64,000 nt of DNA from contig CM034099.1 in the NCBI GenBank assembly GCA_019914945.1, positions 18,316,704 to 18,380,703 of the forward strand. Reading direction: 5' to 3'. Positions within the stretch are counted from its first letter, which is position 1, and the number at the start of each line of letters is the position of its first letter. The position numbers and the translations under genes are program-made. The notes under the pieces were generated by a model. The model saw only the letters and a list, made by a program, of their open reading frames with translations, was not told the origin of the DNA and searched no databases. Origin of the DNA: Typha latifolia. Taxonomy: Eukaryota > Streptophyta > Magnoliopsida > Poales > Typhaceae. Shown piece by piece: positions 1-12,935 of this stretch.

Positions 1-1650
1 TAGTTATTATATTTATTAAATTATGATTAGAGTTTCTAGAGAGGTATTAAAGTATTTGCTTTAATCATTCAAAATAACCACATTTTCAAAAAAAATTTAA
101 TGATAAATAGTGATGTTAGTAGATGTAAACATGGCCCCAACTTTGTGGTTACTCTTCACCAAAATTTTCCTTTCATTCTGGTCCTCTCTTATAGCTATGA
201 TGATACTACTAGTTTTTCTTTTTTTCTTTTTTTCCTTCTCTTTTCTTTGTCTTTACTTTTGTTTTAGTTTAAGAATAAGACAGCCAATCTGTACATGCCC
301 TCATGGGGAAGTTCAATAGACATATGGAAGATAATAATTTGGGACATGAGGTCAATGTGAGCAATGAAGTAGGAGGAGGATTTATAAAGCTAAGTTCAGT
401 AAGGTTGAAACCTACATTGGAATTGAATTGAAAGATGAGATGTTCTAATCTATAACTTAGTATGAGAAATCCATTGATAAGAGTGATGTCAAAAACTAGG
501 TAGATTCATTTTTGATAAGGTTATAGAGAAAGGCATACTTATACTTATGGTGGCCTTCAATTAAACAGGAAAAGTGTCACATAGATGTTAGCTGCTTGGG
601 ATCTGTCACTCTGGACTTCTTTTTCTAATTGCCTTTTTTCTCTTTGTCTAATTTCTCCACAAACTTCCTTCTTTAAGGGTACAAGGGAATATTCCCTGTA
701 GGGTTTGTTAGCTTATGGGGATAGAATCTCAGAAAGGAAAGAAAAACTAAAGTTTAATTACATTTAGTAAATAAAATTTAAATGTATAAATATATTTTTA
801 TTATACGCAAAAAATTAAAATATTCTTAATTACAAAAGCTCCGTGATTTGGCTCACATCTATTATTAATTTAATAAAATTATAAAATTAGGATGAAAATT
901 TATGGCATTCCAAATTAAAATATGTCACTAAGATTTTCTCGAGAAAAGGTAGTAGTATCGATTTTGGTTACCTAATCCTCACTTTAGGCTTTATTTATCT
1001 ACGACAAGAATCCTACCTAAATTGCCGACTGCCTGCCAATAATGAGCCTGGTGCTCACCCTGGGCCACCCCAGAGAATTCGTGTTCACATACAACTTTAA
1101 ATCTCTTCTCATATCTCCTAAAATCCTAAGGTTCTTATAAATTGGATATTAAGCTTAGATTAGCAGAGCTAAAAGATTCAGAGATCATATAGTAGCTACA
1201 CTAAATTAGCCACTATTAATATTCATTTGTTATAACCACCACCACATTGTAGTAGTAAACAGCTTATCCACTTGTGCACAAATTTTTTTCATGAAAAAAT
1301 TAAATTTAATTATGTTTATGTGCGCTTATTTTGAGTCGTTGTGATTTATGATTTGATTCATTTATAGCTTATTTTCTTATGCGAAAAAAAAGACTTAACT
1401 CCTATCTCTAGCATATACTTAGCTATCAATAAAACAAAAATTCGTTCATTTGTTCCTCTGCCACTAAAGTAGAGCCTCTAATGCTCTAAAAAAGTATTCT
1501 TTTTAGGAACAATGCCCTACAAAAGTTGGGTCACCTCCTTCTCTTGTTATTCTCTCTATGTATATTAGTAATTTCTTTTATTATGGTGTGTATGTGTGAA
1601 ATTTTTTTGATAATAAGCATTTCTTGAAAGCATATTGAGTTTTAGTTATA

Positions 1651-1688
<38 letters not shown>

Positions 1689-3400
1689 TTTATACGACAT
1701 GATATATATGATTAGTTCATCGCTTTACGTTCAATTGGTTTTCCAACCAGCTTAAATTTTTAAGTTACTGTTGACCGATTATTTTCTTCCTAAAAAAATA
1801 GTATCGTTTCATATCCTATTCTTTTTCATAAAATGATTCTTGAAAATTCTAATTTTTTTTATAAAAAAATAATATAGAGAGAGAATCTTCGTGAGGGAAG
1901 TAATGTTTTTCACGTAGATCATAGCATTCCACACCATGAAAGATTAAAGTGGGAGACTTTGTTATGTAGAAATCATATAAATAGTGTCTCACTTTCTTTT
2001 ATTTTTCTTTATTTCCTTTTTTTTCTTTGATTGAATAGTTTCTCAGTTTCTCGATCAATCTGAGACCTACTTATATCAATGAATTTTTATGCCTATCATG
2101 ATAAGAAATTCGGATAACCTTGCGTAGTTGGGTAATTGGCAGCCTGTGATTGATTGGCAAAATCATTAAAGTAAAATTTTAATAACATACATCCAACTTG
2201 ACACCCTATCACAGGATGCCAAGCAGCTAATATCTTTGACCACCAAGATTGGCCTTCTATTATTGACCATGATAACACGTAGTCGTTGTTTAGTTCATGG
2301 TACTCCATTAAATACTAAACTTATGTGCCACTAAATGGTCATCTTCTAATGCACGTAGCTTTTGAATCAGGATCTCTTTGGCTTCTCTGGAAGCCGGTAA
2401 GAGAAGTGATGCAAAGAAGTCATCAAGATCCTTGCGTATGCCTTATGACATGTTTTCAATCATTTACTTGCTTAATTTGGTGTTGAAATCAGATCTAAAA
2501 ATCGATCATATTCCAGAATTTTGTAAAATTTGGGACTTCAACACTGTTTAATCGCCTGCCTGACGAACAAATCAAATCGATCAGCAGCACACAGAAGTGT
2601 GCAATTCTATTTCTTTTACCATTCCTCTAAAACAATTTCTTCTGCAAACATGTTCTCGATTCTGTTTCACAAATGTAAATTGGTGTCCAGGCCACTCCTG
2701 GACCTAGAATGATTCATGCACTAATAACTATCAATATAGATTCTGATCAATGCGTTCTTATGGCTCTCAGTATTAATCAACACAATCCAGTAACCAGAAT
2801 GAATGAGAGAGAATTCTGTTCCACAATACAAATTCCCAAGTTATGTGTGACCCATTTTTCCATCATATGCTGGTGATGCAGAGCTCATATATTCTGCCAT
2901 TGCAGGCAAAGTACAAATTTTTTAACTCCCAACCGACTGTTCAGAGTGCTCCCAACGAATCCCTGCATAGAGTTTTCCATTCTGCAGTGACCCTACCATA
3001 ATGGAAGCTATCTCAGAAACTTGCCTACACACTGTGAAGATGCAAGCATATAAGATGCATTGCACTGCAGCTTTACCACCAGCATAGTCCTGCAGTACAA
3101 GTATAGTTTCTTAGCTTGTTCTTACTTGAATGGATGTGCATATCATGAACTATATAAGATATGTGCACCGCCTTACCCATTAGTTGGACTTGCTATCCAC
3201 CACCTTCTTAATGGAAGAGATATCTAGTAGCTATAATACTCCGTGCTGCTTGCATCACCTGTTCTAAACTCAATTCAGCAGTAGACACTTTTCTGAGGCA
3301 AGTGTGCGCATTTCTTTCTTCTGATTTTGAGATGCTTATCTGAAGCTCATGGAGATGTTTGTATAACTTAAAACTAAAATATTACAAGCTTCTGAGAGAT
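1..3400. other. Intergenic spacer, no gene recognised
   Basis: AT-rich DNA with poly-T and poly-A runs and no open frame that looks like protein. The short open stretches at 110-319 and 2530-2712 are low complexity or lack any family resemblance. A (TA)n tract lies at about 1652-1682. The right part, from about 2,900 on, probably contains the 3' UTR of the SDN gene, which is transcribed toward it, but I cannot place a poly(A) site. Confidence 0.6.
1652..1682. repeat. (TA)n microsatellite
   Basis: About 15 uninterrupted TA units in intergenic DNA. Confidence 0.9.
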
Positions 3401-3422
3401 GCATCTGAACCATACTTTCATT

Positions 3423-6400
3423 TCATAAACCATGTTTTCTGGACAAGGCAGCGAGGATTTTTTGCAAACGATATATTTCGTCCTCTCTTTGGCGGAGTTC
3501 CTGCTTCAACTTCTCTATCTCTTTAACATGATCACATGGATGCAGACATGTTTTTTGCCTTTTCATATTATCAGCGCCATCATGCGCTTGTTGGACTTCT
3601 GAACCATTGTTGATAGCTTGTACTGATCTCTTTTTTGATGATTCCTTAAGCGGGATATCAGCTGCCATCTTGCGAATGTAAAAGCTCGTGGTTCGTTCAC
3701 TGCAAAGCTTCAAAAAGACCTGCTTCTGGGGACGACCACTGGAATCCTGAGTGCACAAAGATGAGGAAAGAAATTTCTTAGCAAAAGCATGAAGACCTTG
3801 AATAGGATTTAAGAGAAATTTTGGATCTCAATTACATTCTTAGTAAAAGATAACTGGTTATTAGAGGAAAAAAAGATAAATAACTAATAACATGAGATAG
3901 AAGTGGGAGAAAATTACATCATGGCAGTTCATCACCAGCTTAGAAAGTTGTATAGTAAGTGGGAGTTTATAAATTGAGATGTAAAACCTAAATCATTAAG
4001 ACAATAACTTGCTGCCAAAAGGCCCAAAACCCAAGAAAGTGCAGCAATCAATATTTCAATCTCGAAGTTTGAACAGAAAAAAAGATAAACTACAGTTGCC
4101 CTCTAAATTCAGAGAGCCCTAATAATTGTGCACATAAAGGTGGAAGCCCCAAGAGACATCAATTGCCTTGAACAAGTAATATCATAATTTGAGACAATCC
4201 CATACCTGGCTTTCTTTACCATCTAGAACTCTGAAAGCTTCTTCTGCTGCCATGGCATTTTTAAAGACAACAAATGTGGAATAGCGTTCACCTCGTACTC
4301 TTATGTCAGCCTAAAGAAGAAGAATTCATTAGATTTCTGTAGACACAATCACATACCCAAGGAAGAGAAAAAGCACAAATAACACCTTGATATCAACACT
4401 TAATTCTTCTGGAAATATATTCAATAGTTCCTGACAAGATACATCAACTGGTATTTTGTGAAGAAGCAGTTTTGCCAGATCAGATTTAGGTACCTGAAAA
4501 ATAAAAGGATAAGTAAATGCTCTCAAAATTAGCACTTATTAAAGTTCTTACACACATTGCGTGCAACTTCAATAGGATCATCAAATCCCTGTTCCAGCTT
4601 AGCAAGGACCAACTTCATTGCAGCGTGTGCATCATTTAAACAATTGTGTGGTTCACCTTCCTCTCGAACAGAAAACCCCAACACAGACTGCCAAAATAAC
4701 GGAACCAACATGAGGATAAGGTCACTACTTTATCCATAGAGATCAATATGTAAATCCTTAAAAATCCATTTAAAGTGTCAATGAGATTTTAAAGTGTGAC
4801 AAAAATTTGTCCAAATATTCTTTGTGGTTAGTTCTTATCAGAAGTATCTTTGGTAAAAACAAGAAAAGACAAGGCAAGTGAGGTTTCAAATGGATATCAG
4901 ATGGTTTATAAACTTAAATTTTCAACTTCTAGTAGCAAATGTTCCATTTAACTTGCAAATCTTATCATTCTATTACAAGAATTTGGATGAAACCTTGTGG
5001 TACTATAATTTTGAAGAATATTTTCACACTGACCCCTAATAAACATAAAAGTTTTATACTGTCACCTTGAGTTTAAAATGCTTAAAAATCGGTAAAAGGA
5101 GGATTGTATGTGTTCTGACACTGACAAATAAATGGAGCGAACGGTTAACATAGTATTACGAAGATAAGGCTTGTTTTAGTTCCTTATCAAGAAGCTTGTG
5201 CTTGATCTATGTTTCTAAAACTGAAATACTGACGATCATCCTAGCATCCAGTCAATGGTTTCAATGTTTTAGTTTCTGCTTGTAAACATCAGCCTACTAG
5301 GAGAACCATAGTTAAAGCCATAAAAGCTGTTACAAGGAAGGCAATCATGCACCTTAAGTGACTCAAGAAGAGGCAACATGAGTGGCATTTGTCAGCCTGC
5401 AGGTTACCATCTCAAGTATAATATATGAACAGAACTACTAAATTGATGATGATAAGTTGATAACATACAGAAGGAAGATATTGCAAACAGAATGCATGCT
5501 ACTCTACCATGACACTGAAACAACTAAAATCTAAATGAACAGAAAAAGAGATTATATTTTGAAATTTACCTTGCATAAGTTGTTTAACGAAGGTGATGCT
5601 CCAGTAGGTAAATCTTTGTACTTAAATATGTATGATGTGTCAATGACTCGCAGGTGATCAAATTTTAGTGCTGTCGAAAGAAAGAAAAAGGAAGTTGAAT
5701 CACAAGAAACTTCAATGATTACAAAGAACACCAAACTAAGTATAGGAACTACTAAAAGAATCAAATAGATGGATAGGTTAAAAGAAATGGACTAATTTGC
5801 ATCGCCTACAAACCAAGTAAATCATTAAATAAACTGTGGCCAATCAAGATAGTTCCATTTGATAAGAGCTTCCTCAAGGATTTCTGGAGAGAAAAATAAA
5901 AAGAACCTATTAACTACAGCATATAAAGATTCAAGAGTACCTGACCAAACAAGAAGAAAATGAAATACCTGAACGTCAGCTAATGAACAAGTAACACCCT
6001 CCAAATCTTTAGCAGATACACCAGTTATGTGTGTTCGATAGTCAGAAACAGCTTTATTGGGGTTGACAAGCTTATCCAGTTTGACCTGAAAGTAATAGCC
6101 CCACTAAAATTTTGACCAAGGGAGGAGAGAAGTTACATAAACAAATGTACTTAAACCTAATTTTGAAAAGCATCACATAGACTATAGAGTTGGAATTAGT
6201 CAGAGTTGTCTCACATTGTCATAAAAAAGTCATTTTTAATGCTATGTTCAATATACCTCCAAATCACGGTCCACTATGCATATTCTGACCACTGCTTCAG
6301 TGCCATCTTGGCAAAGGACCATCTCACAATCAACAGAGACCATGGCTTTCGTGTTCATTGCCTCAGATATTTTACCTAGAGGCATTACTTTCCACCCCTA

Positions 6401-9168
6401 CCAAATTGCATTATATAAATTTCAAAAGGTGTATCAGGCTATGATGATCAAGAAAACATTAAACAAAGCTCATACTAGTGTAACAACACAAGTTATTCCC
6501 GGGGCTTAAAGTTCACTATAGTTAGAGGTGTAACCAAGACGAGGTTTGTCCAAGCTTGGATTGAAATTAATTTCAAGCCTAAGCCAAAGGACCAAGCTTG
6601 ACCTGAATTAAGCTTCAATCCAGCTTAATTGATTCTTGGGTGGTCTATACATTGTAAAATCAAATCAAATATGTAACCAAAACTAAATCTTATTTACCAT
6701 AATATACATAAAAGTTATTTCTTTATTCATTGTCTATATTTATATATTAAGCTAAGTTGGCTGGTGCTGAAATTAAATTTGAGTCTAATTCAATTGATCA
6801 AGCTTTGGTCGTTTCAAATACGAGCCAAGCTCAAGCCGACTTGATTATTTTGACAGCCCAAAGTACAATTAGAAGTTTGAAGATTTTATTTTTTTTAAGA
6901 AGGTTACCTTAAATGATTATTCACCATTTGTCTTTATTTTGAACAGTGCTATTGTGCTTCATGTGTAACTATTCAACCATGAGAGCTTATGGTTGCACAA
7001 AAAAAGCATATTCAAAAGCCTCCTCAATAAAACTTAATCATATTCTTGACATGTGAGTTTTATGGATCACAACTGAAGCGATTATGATTAGCTATGCAGT
7101 TACACAAAAGTTGTTTCTGTAGTGGAATTTGATAATGCTCCCAGCATATGGGAGAAGAGAATGATAATCAAACTATTACCAAACAAATTAGAGACATAAG
7201 CATTCTGGACTGAGACAAACTAAAGGGCAATGGCTCGCAGTTCAAATATGAAAACGAGGAACTCTAACAAATTAAATGTAATAAACTTAGAATATACAGA
7301 TAGACCTCATTGTGGGATGGAAAAGAGTAATATTGTATGTAATGTGGGTGTTCCATTGTCAAATGCACCAGCCTCTGCAGTTCCACAAGAAAAGGTCAAT
7401 AGCAGTGGTCCATAATTTTATGAATGCAAAATAACAAAGAGCTAATTATATCATGGATCTGAGAAAAAAAAGAAGAGAAAAAGTCATCAAAGAGCAGGTA
7501 TGCAAATTACGGGCCCCATTGACCTCCAAAATCTATTCTGCCCTAAAAACAAAGGGTTCAGTGAAACCATGCCAGGAAGTTGCTAGCATAGTTTGTGTCA
7601 TATCGCCTGACGGCATAACTGGTGTCATCTTGCAATTAGATCCATGTTTTATTATGACTTATGAAAGAAAAATGTCAGGTTCATCTAACAATCCATCATT
7701 TTAACATCTGATTGTAATTTTCCATATGAAGTAATGTACTAGATAAGTTCAGCTCTATGATAGCTAAAAATATGGCAGCACAAAGATGTGTCAGATATAA
7801 TTCTCTCTAAAGCAGCAAGTTTCATGCTTTCAGATTTCAAAATTTTCATAACACTTTTCTGTAGTACAGAACAATGATTCTTAATAATGAGAATAGAAAA
7901 TGGTAGCATCTCTAGCCCATATAAATAGACTATGTTAAACTCCCAACCTATTGTACTGAAGCAATTAAAATTTACATATTATGAACATTCAATTGCATTA
8001 TGTCAACCACGTAACCATCATTGTACCTCTACTAATAATCTTAAATTGGACATTCTACATATCCAGAGTTCAGAGTCCAAACAAGATCTGACCTAGCAAT
8101 AGCTTGATTTGTGAGAGATATTTCTTCTAAAATAGATCTTTTTGGAACCTAGTATCGTGCTACCAATTTTCTCAAACATAGAAACTAACAGAGGCTCATA
8201 CACTGTAGATTATAAAGTTACCCTAAAGGAGGCTTAATTTGATTTCTTAAATGAAAAATATGGTCGCATATGAACATGATACAGAGATCAAGCAGTACTG
8301 CTTAAAAAATGGTAATGTATCAATGTTGAAGGGAAGAGATAGATTGGCTATACAAAAAGATAGAAAGCAACGAAGCAGCTCAGAATGATGAAAAATAAAG
8401 AATTAACAGCCCCGAGATACTCAAAAGTAAGTGCTCATTTAATAATTGAGGACCAAGTCAAAACCAAGATTACACCTCCTTTGGGGAGAAAAGAAGGATA
8501 ATAAGCAATTGTCTCAGAAGGATTCCCTGGTATGCAAAGACAATTGATTTATTTTACAGAAATTTAAACTTTTGATCGATTAGCAAGATGACAACAACCT
8601 TCCAGTTCCTCCAATAAGATATACAGGTGATTTTTTTTCTTTTCAGAATGTAAATCAAAAAAATAAAAAGGAACGCCCAATGTATACCTGTTCAGGAGAT
8701 TCCAAGTCAGGGAATTCTTTGATATATTGCTCAATGGCATTGCGGTCATTATGACGTCTAACCATTTTGTCAAAATACTAAAACAAAGAAACAAACAACT
8801 CTCAACACTGTAAAAAAATAAATCCAAAAAAGAAACTAAATGAAGAATATTTGAATCCAATAGAATGCAGTAGTTACCTTTCGGACATCCTGAGGGAATG
8901 TTTTGAGAAAAGCAATCAAAATATCTCTAGACCTCTTCACCGGATCACTTAAACCAGCACCAAACTTCTTATCATGACATGTTAGGAAATCTTTCCATCC
9001 TCCTTCGGCTCCTTCTAATCGCTGCTTCTGGGTAAACCTCACGATCTCGACAAGAACCTGTCACGATTGATTAGGTCAAGTCCACGATCGGATTGGTCTT
9101 AGCGGAAGAACAACGAGAGCGGGGTAGTGAGTTACCTCCTTCTCGGCGTTAGTAATCAACTTCCCCAT
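3423..9168 (-). CDS. SDN: Small-RNA-degrading nuclease (SDN), DEDDh exonuclease with RRM-like domain
   Basis: Predicted 3'-5' exoribonuclease of the Arabidopsis SDN type, which degrades mature miRNAs and other short RNAs. Exons read on the minus strand with clean GT-AG borders and compatible phases: 9136-9168 (ATG at 9168), 8878-9057, 8688-8777, possibly 8476-8526, then 6257-6397, 5969-6085, 5814-5883, 5570-5670, 4556-4687, 4386-4493, 4206-4310 and 3423-3746. This gives 466 residues, or 483 with the uncertain 51-nt exon. The N-terminus (GWKDFL, LSDP..RS.D) is typical of SDNs. Exonuclease motifs follow in order: VDCEM (Asp/Glu of ExoI), IGHSLFND (ExoII) and HNCLNDA (ExoIII with the DEDDh His and Asp), so the catalytic set is complete. 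An RRM-like region is encoded around 4206-4493. The last exon has a basic stretch and a coiled coil (EIEKLKQELRQREDEIYRLQ). Family membership is firm; orthology to a particular SDN member is not. Confidence 0.9.
6526..6866. repeat. MITE-like repeat in an SDN intron (degenerate)
   Basis: Starts with AGAGGTGTAACCAAG and ends with TTATTTTGACAGCCC. In between it is rich in AAGCTTGA/TCAAGCTT-type words, like the element at 9654-10121 and like a common class of hAT-type non-autonomous plant repeats with a GGGTGTAA-like terminus. Target-site duplications are not clear. It lies in the large intron between the exons ending at 6397 and starting at 8476 or 8688. Confidence 0.4.
8476..8526 (-). other. 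Candidate extra 51-nt exon of the SDN gene
   Basis: Bounded by CAG before and GAG|gtgtaa after on the minus strand. It is 51 nt, so it keeps phase 0 on both sides. Translated in phase it ends in FSPKE, joining the next exon at GWKV, where SDN proteins usually have a similar Y-x-F-P-S-x-E-E-G-W segment. The upstream half does not look like the family, and another frame through the same DNA also stays open, so the exon is uncertain. Without it the protein skips a segment that known SDNs have. Confidence 0.4.
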
Positions 9169-9653
9169 CTGAAGCGACAAGACAAGATTGCAATCGCCGC
9201 CGGTAACTTTGTCTATCCTCCCCGCCTTCCTCTTGCTCTCAGGAGATGAGAATGGAAGAGAAATTAGAGGAGTGAGTATAAACCCTGAAACCCTGAACCT
9301 AAGGCTAAGCTTAGGGTCAGATCTTATTAAGATTGGATGCGGTCAGAACCAAACCAGCACAGTTGTACCGGGTTGAGCTCGGAAGTAAAGCAGACCAAGA
9401 AGCCCATCCGACCCCGGGCCATCTAGAAAACATCGAGCCAGGACTGGATCGAGCCCAAGAATTTATAATATTGGGCTATATGGGCTGAGTCTGAGTATTT
9501 TAGCCGACTCGGTGTGACTCCACATGAACTCAAAGTCTTTAAACGGATTTGAGTTTGATATAATCAAATTCAAGTTATAAACGAGTTAACTTATCTAACC
9601 CGGTCCTACTCGTGGTTCTATATTCAACGATGATAAGAGCTCCTCTCTTATAA

Positions 9654-10121
9654 GGAGGTGTAAATTCGGCTCTAGCTTAAGCTTGATTTAAAATTAATTT
9701 CAAGCTTAGTTTTATATTTAGGTTCAGGTTAGTTCAACTAGAGTTAAGCCTCGGTCTAAACTTGGATGAGAAGGTGAAGGAGCAAGAGGATGAGGATGAG
9801 AAACTGAAGGAAGAGGAGGTTGACGTCCACGGAGGAGGTCGGAGGAGTAGGAGCTGATTGATGGGGAAAGAGTAGAAAATTATTGGGTACTTGGGTTTGT
9901 TGGAGGATTTTATTAAATATAGGGTTAGAGTTAGATAGTGATAGGATTATAGGAGCCATTGGATCAAAATCCAATTATTATAAATATATTTATATATACT
10001 ATGAATTAATATATGTATAATATTTGAGCTGAGCCTATCAAACCCTAAAATAAGGCTTAGGCTCGACTTAGCTCAAATCTAATTGAGCCAAGCTCGAGGC
10101 ACTCATTTATTTTAACACCTC
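9654..10121. mobile_element. hAT-like MITE
   Basis: The left end reads GGAGGTGTAAATT and the right end TTTAACACCTCT, which form an imperfect terminal inverted repeat. Just outside are CTTATAAGGAG on the left and CTTATAGGAG on the right, a likely degraded 8-10 bp target duplication as expected for hAT elements. The interior contains repeated AGCTTAAGCTTGA/GAGCCAAGCTCGAG words. The internal purine-rich stretch around 9,770-9,860 carries no credible protein. Confidence 0.55.
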
Positions 10122-10515
10122 TACTTATAGGAGTGTTCTTATATAGATACAGATAATCATACATACTAGAATCACTTTTTTTAGCATAGAGGTATTATAC
10201 CATAGATAAATTTTTTTTACAAATAATCGATTCCTTACTCAAAATAGATTCGTCTAACTTGTTCAGTAAAATGTTTATGTTCATGTTTATATTACCCAAC
10301 TATTCCCAATTGAACCAACTTTCTACTTATAAACACATTTAGAGTTAGACTACTGATATTCATTTTTTAGGAGGATTACTCAGATGCCTAATCTATGAAT
10401 ATAAAAGATTAGCCACCTGTGTAACTTATAAAACCATTTGATCTATAGAAAAAAAGAGAGAAAAAAAAAAATAAAGGCACCCAAAAGTCCAAATCATATA
10501 TAATAAATGATCATG

Positions 10516-10560
<45 letters not shown>

Positions 10561-11380
10561 GACAACTCCAGAATAGCAGTTGAGCTATACCTCTCCCAAG
10601 TCTTGCTGTACTTGTACTCCGAATTGCGCAGATGGCTCTTTAGGCCCGTTTCATGGATATAGATGATCACTGGCTCTTTCAATCCACTAGGTTGCAATCA
10701 TATAAGTCCAAAGGGGTCCATCAATACTTTATTGTAATAAATAAATATGGAGATTTTGCATCCAAACCCTCCCATAGTAATCTGGGTTAGTCAATAAAGT
10801 CTCCCCCCAAAGAGAGAATTTCGCAGCCACGCCCCCACTGATTTCCTCTTTGCCTGACAGTTTGAACCAAACACAAATACCTACTAAAGCCAGCTTTTGT
10901 CCCAACAAGCCACGCCAGCTTTAGTGAGACCCATGCTTTACCTCATAATGCACTTGGATTTCATGTAGTAGAATATAATACTCATACAAAGTATTAACAC
11001 CAGCAATGTAGTAATGTAGGAATATCCTAGTCATCACCAGTAGTTAAGGTACATTATTAACTAATCCCCATCCTTTTACAGGCTGGCCTCTTTGAGTGGG
11101 CCTCATTTCGATCAGGCCTAATGGACCCATTCCGGTCCTAAAGGATAAAAAGCCCTCGATACGAAACTGATACACCTCGTGGCAACCAAAAAGCCTCTAA
11201 AGGAAAGCAGCCTGAGAAGCCCCGAGTAACGCCAACAAGGCCTCTGAAATTTGTACACGTGTCGACCTTCTTCTCAGTCATGCCATGTTCCCATACAAGC
11301 AGGCGCCACGTATGATCGCAGTCAAAAGCCACAGTTAAAAGAAAAATCTTTGAAGGATGGGAGATATTTAAGGGGAAAAC
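10122..11380. other. Spacer between the MITE and the ERF 3' end
   Basis: No gene seen. Contains a (TAA)n microsatellite at about 10,516-10,559 and, near 11,240-11,310, ACACGTGTCG and GCCACGTATG, ACGT-core words of the G-box/ABRE class. Their relation to any gene is unknown. Confidence 0.5.
10516..10559. repeat. (TAA)n microsatellite
   Basis: About 14-15 trinucleotide units without interruption. Confidence 0.9.
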
Positions 11381-11514
11381 ACTACAAATAAAATAAAAAA
11401 TATAACATAAAAGGAGAATAAAAGCGAAAAAGGCGGGGGAAGTCTCGATTCCTCTCCGCCGCTACAAAATCGGCCGAATAAATCGGCGTCCGGCGGACAT
11501 GCGCCGAGTTCACA

Positions 11515-12504
11515 TTAAAAGCCGGTGAGTGGATCAATCGGGAATAAATCTCCGATATCCTGGAAATAGTCTTCCACGTCAACTTGCCACGTCGAGCTGC
11601 CGAGGTCGAGCCGCGAGCCGAGCACCGCGTCGTTGAGCTCCTCGCCAAGGAAGCCGAGCTGCTTTGGGTCTTCAAAAATCATCGGCTCGGAGAGGTCCAA
11701 GTTGAGAAAATCGTCATAAAGTGGCACGCCGTCGAAGAAAGCACTCAAGTCGTCCGGTAGAACGTCATCCGGGGTGAGATTACCTCCGTTCTCACCCGTT
11801 TCCTTTTGAGGTTCGTCGCCAGGTTCATCGGAGGCAGCGACGGAGGGGAAGGTTCGGAGGACGGAGGTGGGCGAGGAGAGGTTGTGGGATTCCTCGGCGG
11901 AGTCGTAACTGCCGGACGAGGAGAGGTTAGTGTCGGAGAGATTCCTCGGCGGCGGCCCAGGGGTTTCGACCGTGGTGGCAGGGTTGGAGAAGTTGGTGGC
12001 GGCTGCAGGGCCACGGAATTTGATGGCCGCGGAGTCGTAGACCTTCGCCGCCTCCTCGGCGGTGTTGAAGGTGCCGAGCCAGACGCGAATACGGCGAGAA
12101 GGGTCGCGGATCTCCGCTGCGTACTTACCCCACGGCCGCCTTCGCACCCCGCGGAATCGCGGGGCCCCTCCACCGTCCGCCTCCGCCACGTCGGACGCCT
12201 TCCGCTTCACCCCGCTTCCAACCCCGGGCGCCTTCCGGGATTTCCCCTTAGAAGGGCGCGCCTCCAGGCGGATCTCCTGGACGTACCGGCAGACGCGGCG
12301 CCGGTGGGCGGATGAGCAGTCGGCCTCGTCGCCGGAGGAGTCGGTGGCGTCGTTGTCGTCGCAGAATATCCTGACCGTCCTCGGCTTGCTGAGCTCACTG
12401 GTTGGGTGTCCAGAGCGCTGGCGGGAGCGCGGGAAGAGCGGCTTGGCCGTCACATCAACGTGCTCGGTCCGCTTGATTTGCATCATGAACATCTCGTCCT
12501 CCAT
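11515..12504 (-). CDS. AP2/ERF transcription factor, group VI cytokinin response factor (CRF) type
   Basis: Single coding exon, 329 residues. The start was placed at the ATG at 12504 (protein begins [11 protein letters not shown]). The frame stays open further upstream but only through a probable 5'-leader intron and without an ATG. Near the N-terminus is a TEHVDVT-type motif. Residues about 40-82 form the CRF domain ([15 protein letters not shown], then [14 protein letters not shown]). Residues about 116-173 are the AP2 DNA-binding domain ([20 protein letters not shown], then [16 protein letters not shown]), with the Ala and Asp typical of the ERF subfamily. SPTSVL at about 211-216 is the family's C-terminal putative phosphorylation motif. 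The acidic C-terminus resembles an activation region. Group VI members act in the nucleus, many downstream of cytokinin. Which CRF this is cannot be told. Its 5' leader and promoter are copied at 37,025-38,370. Confidence 0.93.
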   Translation of the reverse strand: MEDEMFMMQIKRTEHVDVTAKPLFPRSRQRSGHPTSELSKPRTVRIFCDDNDATDSSGDEADCSSAHRRRVCRYVQEIRLEARPSKGKSRKAPGVGSGVKRKASDVAEADGGGAPRFRGVRRRPWGKYAAEIRDPSRRIRVWLGTFNTAEEAAKVYDSAAIKFRGPAAATNFSNPATTVETPGPPPRNLSDTNLSSSGSYDSAEESHNLSSPTSVLRTFPSVAASDEPGDEPQKETGENGGNLTPDDVLPDDLSAFFDGVPLYDDFLNLDLSEPMIFEDPKQLGFLGEELNDAVLGSRLDLGSSTWQVDVEDYFQDIGDLFPIDPLTGF

Positions 12505-12526
12505 ATCATCTGCTTCACGCCTTCCC

Positions 12527-12689
12527 CTATTTTCACAAAAAAGACACAAACTTTTACCCAAATGACAAAATAGGAATTTCTAGTACACAACAGAACGGTA
12601 TCCTCATACGGCTCCTTCTAATCGAGAAAGAAATTTCGAGGAAACTATAGAGAAAGAGAGAGACACAGAGAGAGAGATGGAATGGTTAC
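12527..12689 (-). other. Predicted 5'-leader intron of the CRF/ERF gene
   Basis: On the minus strand a donor AAG|gtaacc lies at 12690/12689 and an acceptor gaaaatag| at 12527/12526, 22 nt before the ATG. A leader intron explains why the reading frame upstream of the ATG is open but lacks a start codon. The donor lies left of the duplication breakpoint (about 12,797), so the leader copy at 37 kb does not include it. Confidence 0.6.
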
Positions 12690-12928
12690 CTTAATAAGAG
12701 AAAGAGAGGAGACAAGGGTAGTGGAGATGGCAGTGGTACGATTATGGCAGAGGAGGGGGAGAGCGCTTTCCGCACCACTGTCACACGAGACTTGGAGTAT
12801 AGTGTGGCTCTCCGTATTCAGGAGGAGGATAAAGAGCAGAGAGCGCAGATAGAGTTTAAAAATATAAAAAAAGGCAGAGCTTCAGGGAGTGAAAGAGAGA
12901 GATAGGGGGAGTGGAAGAGGAGTTGCTG

Positions 12929-12935
12929 TTTTATA
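12929..12935 (-). promoter_or_regulatory. TATA box of the CRF/ERF gene
   Basis: TATAAAA on the minus strand, followed by a GA/CT-rich leader. The same box recurs in the duplicated promoter at 37,161-37,167. Confidence 0.6.

Noticed and set aside
110..319. 69-codon open frame rich in Phe and Leu
   Set aside because: Low-complexity T-rich DNA; no family resemblance, no splice context.
12505..12561. N-terminal extension of the ERF protein (19 residues)
   Set aside because: Starts at TTG, not ATG, and crosses a good splice acceptor at 12,527; the protein start typical of the family is the ATG at 12,504.
11806..12565. Two long plus-strand open frames opposite the ERF gene
   Set aside because: They are antisense shadows of a GC-rich coding exon; the minus frame has a complete AP2 and CRF domain.
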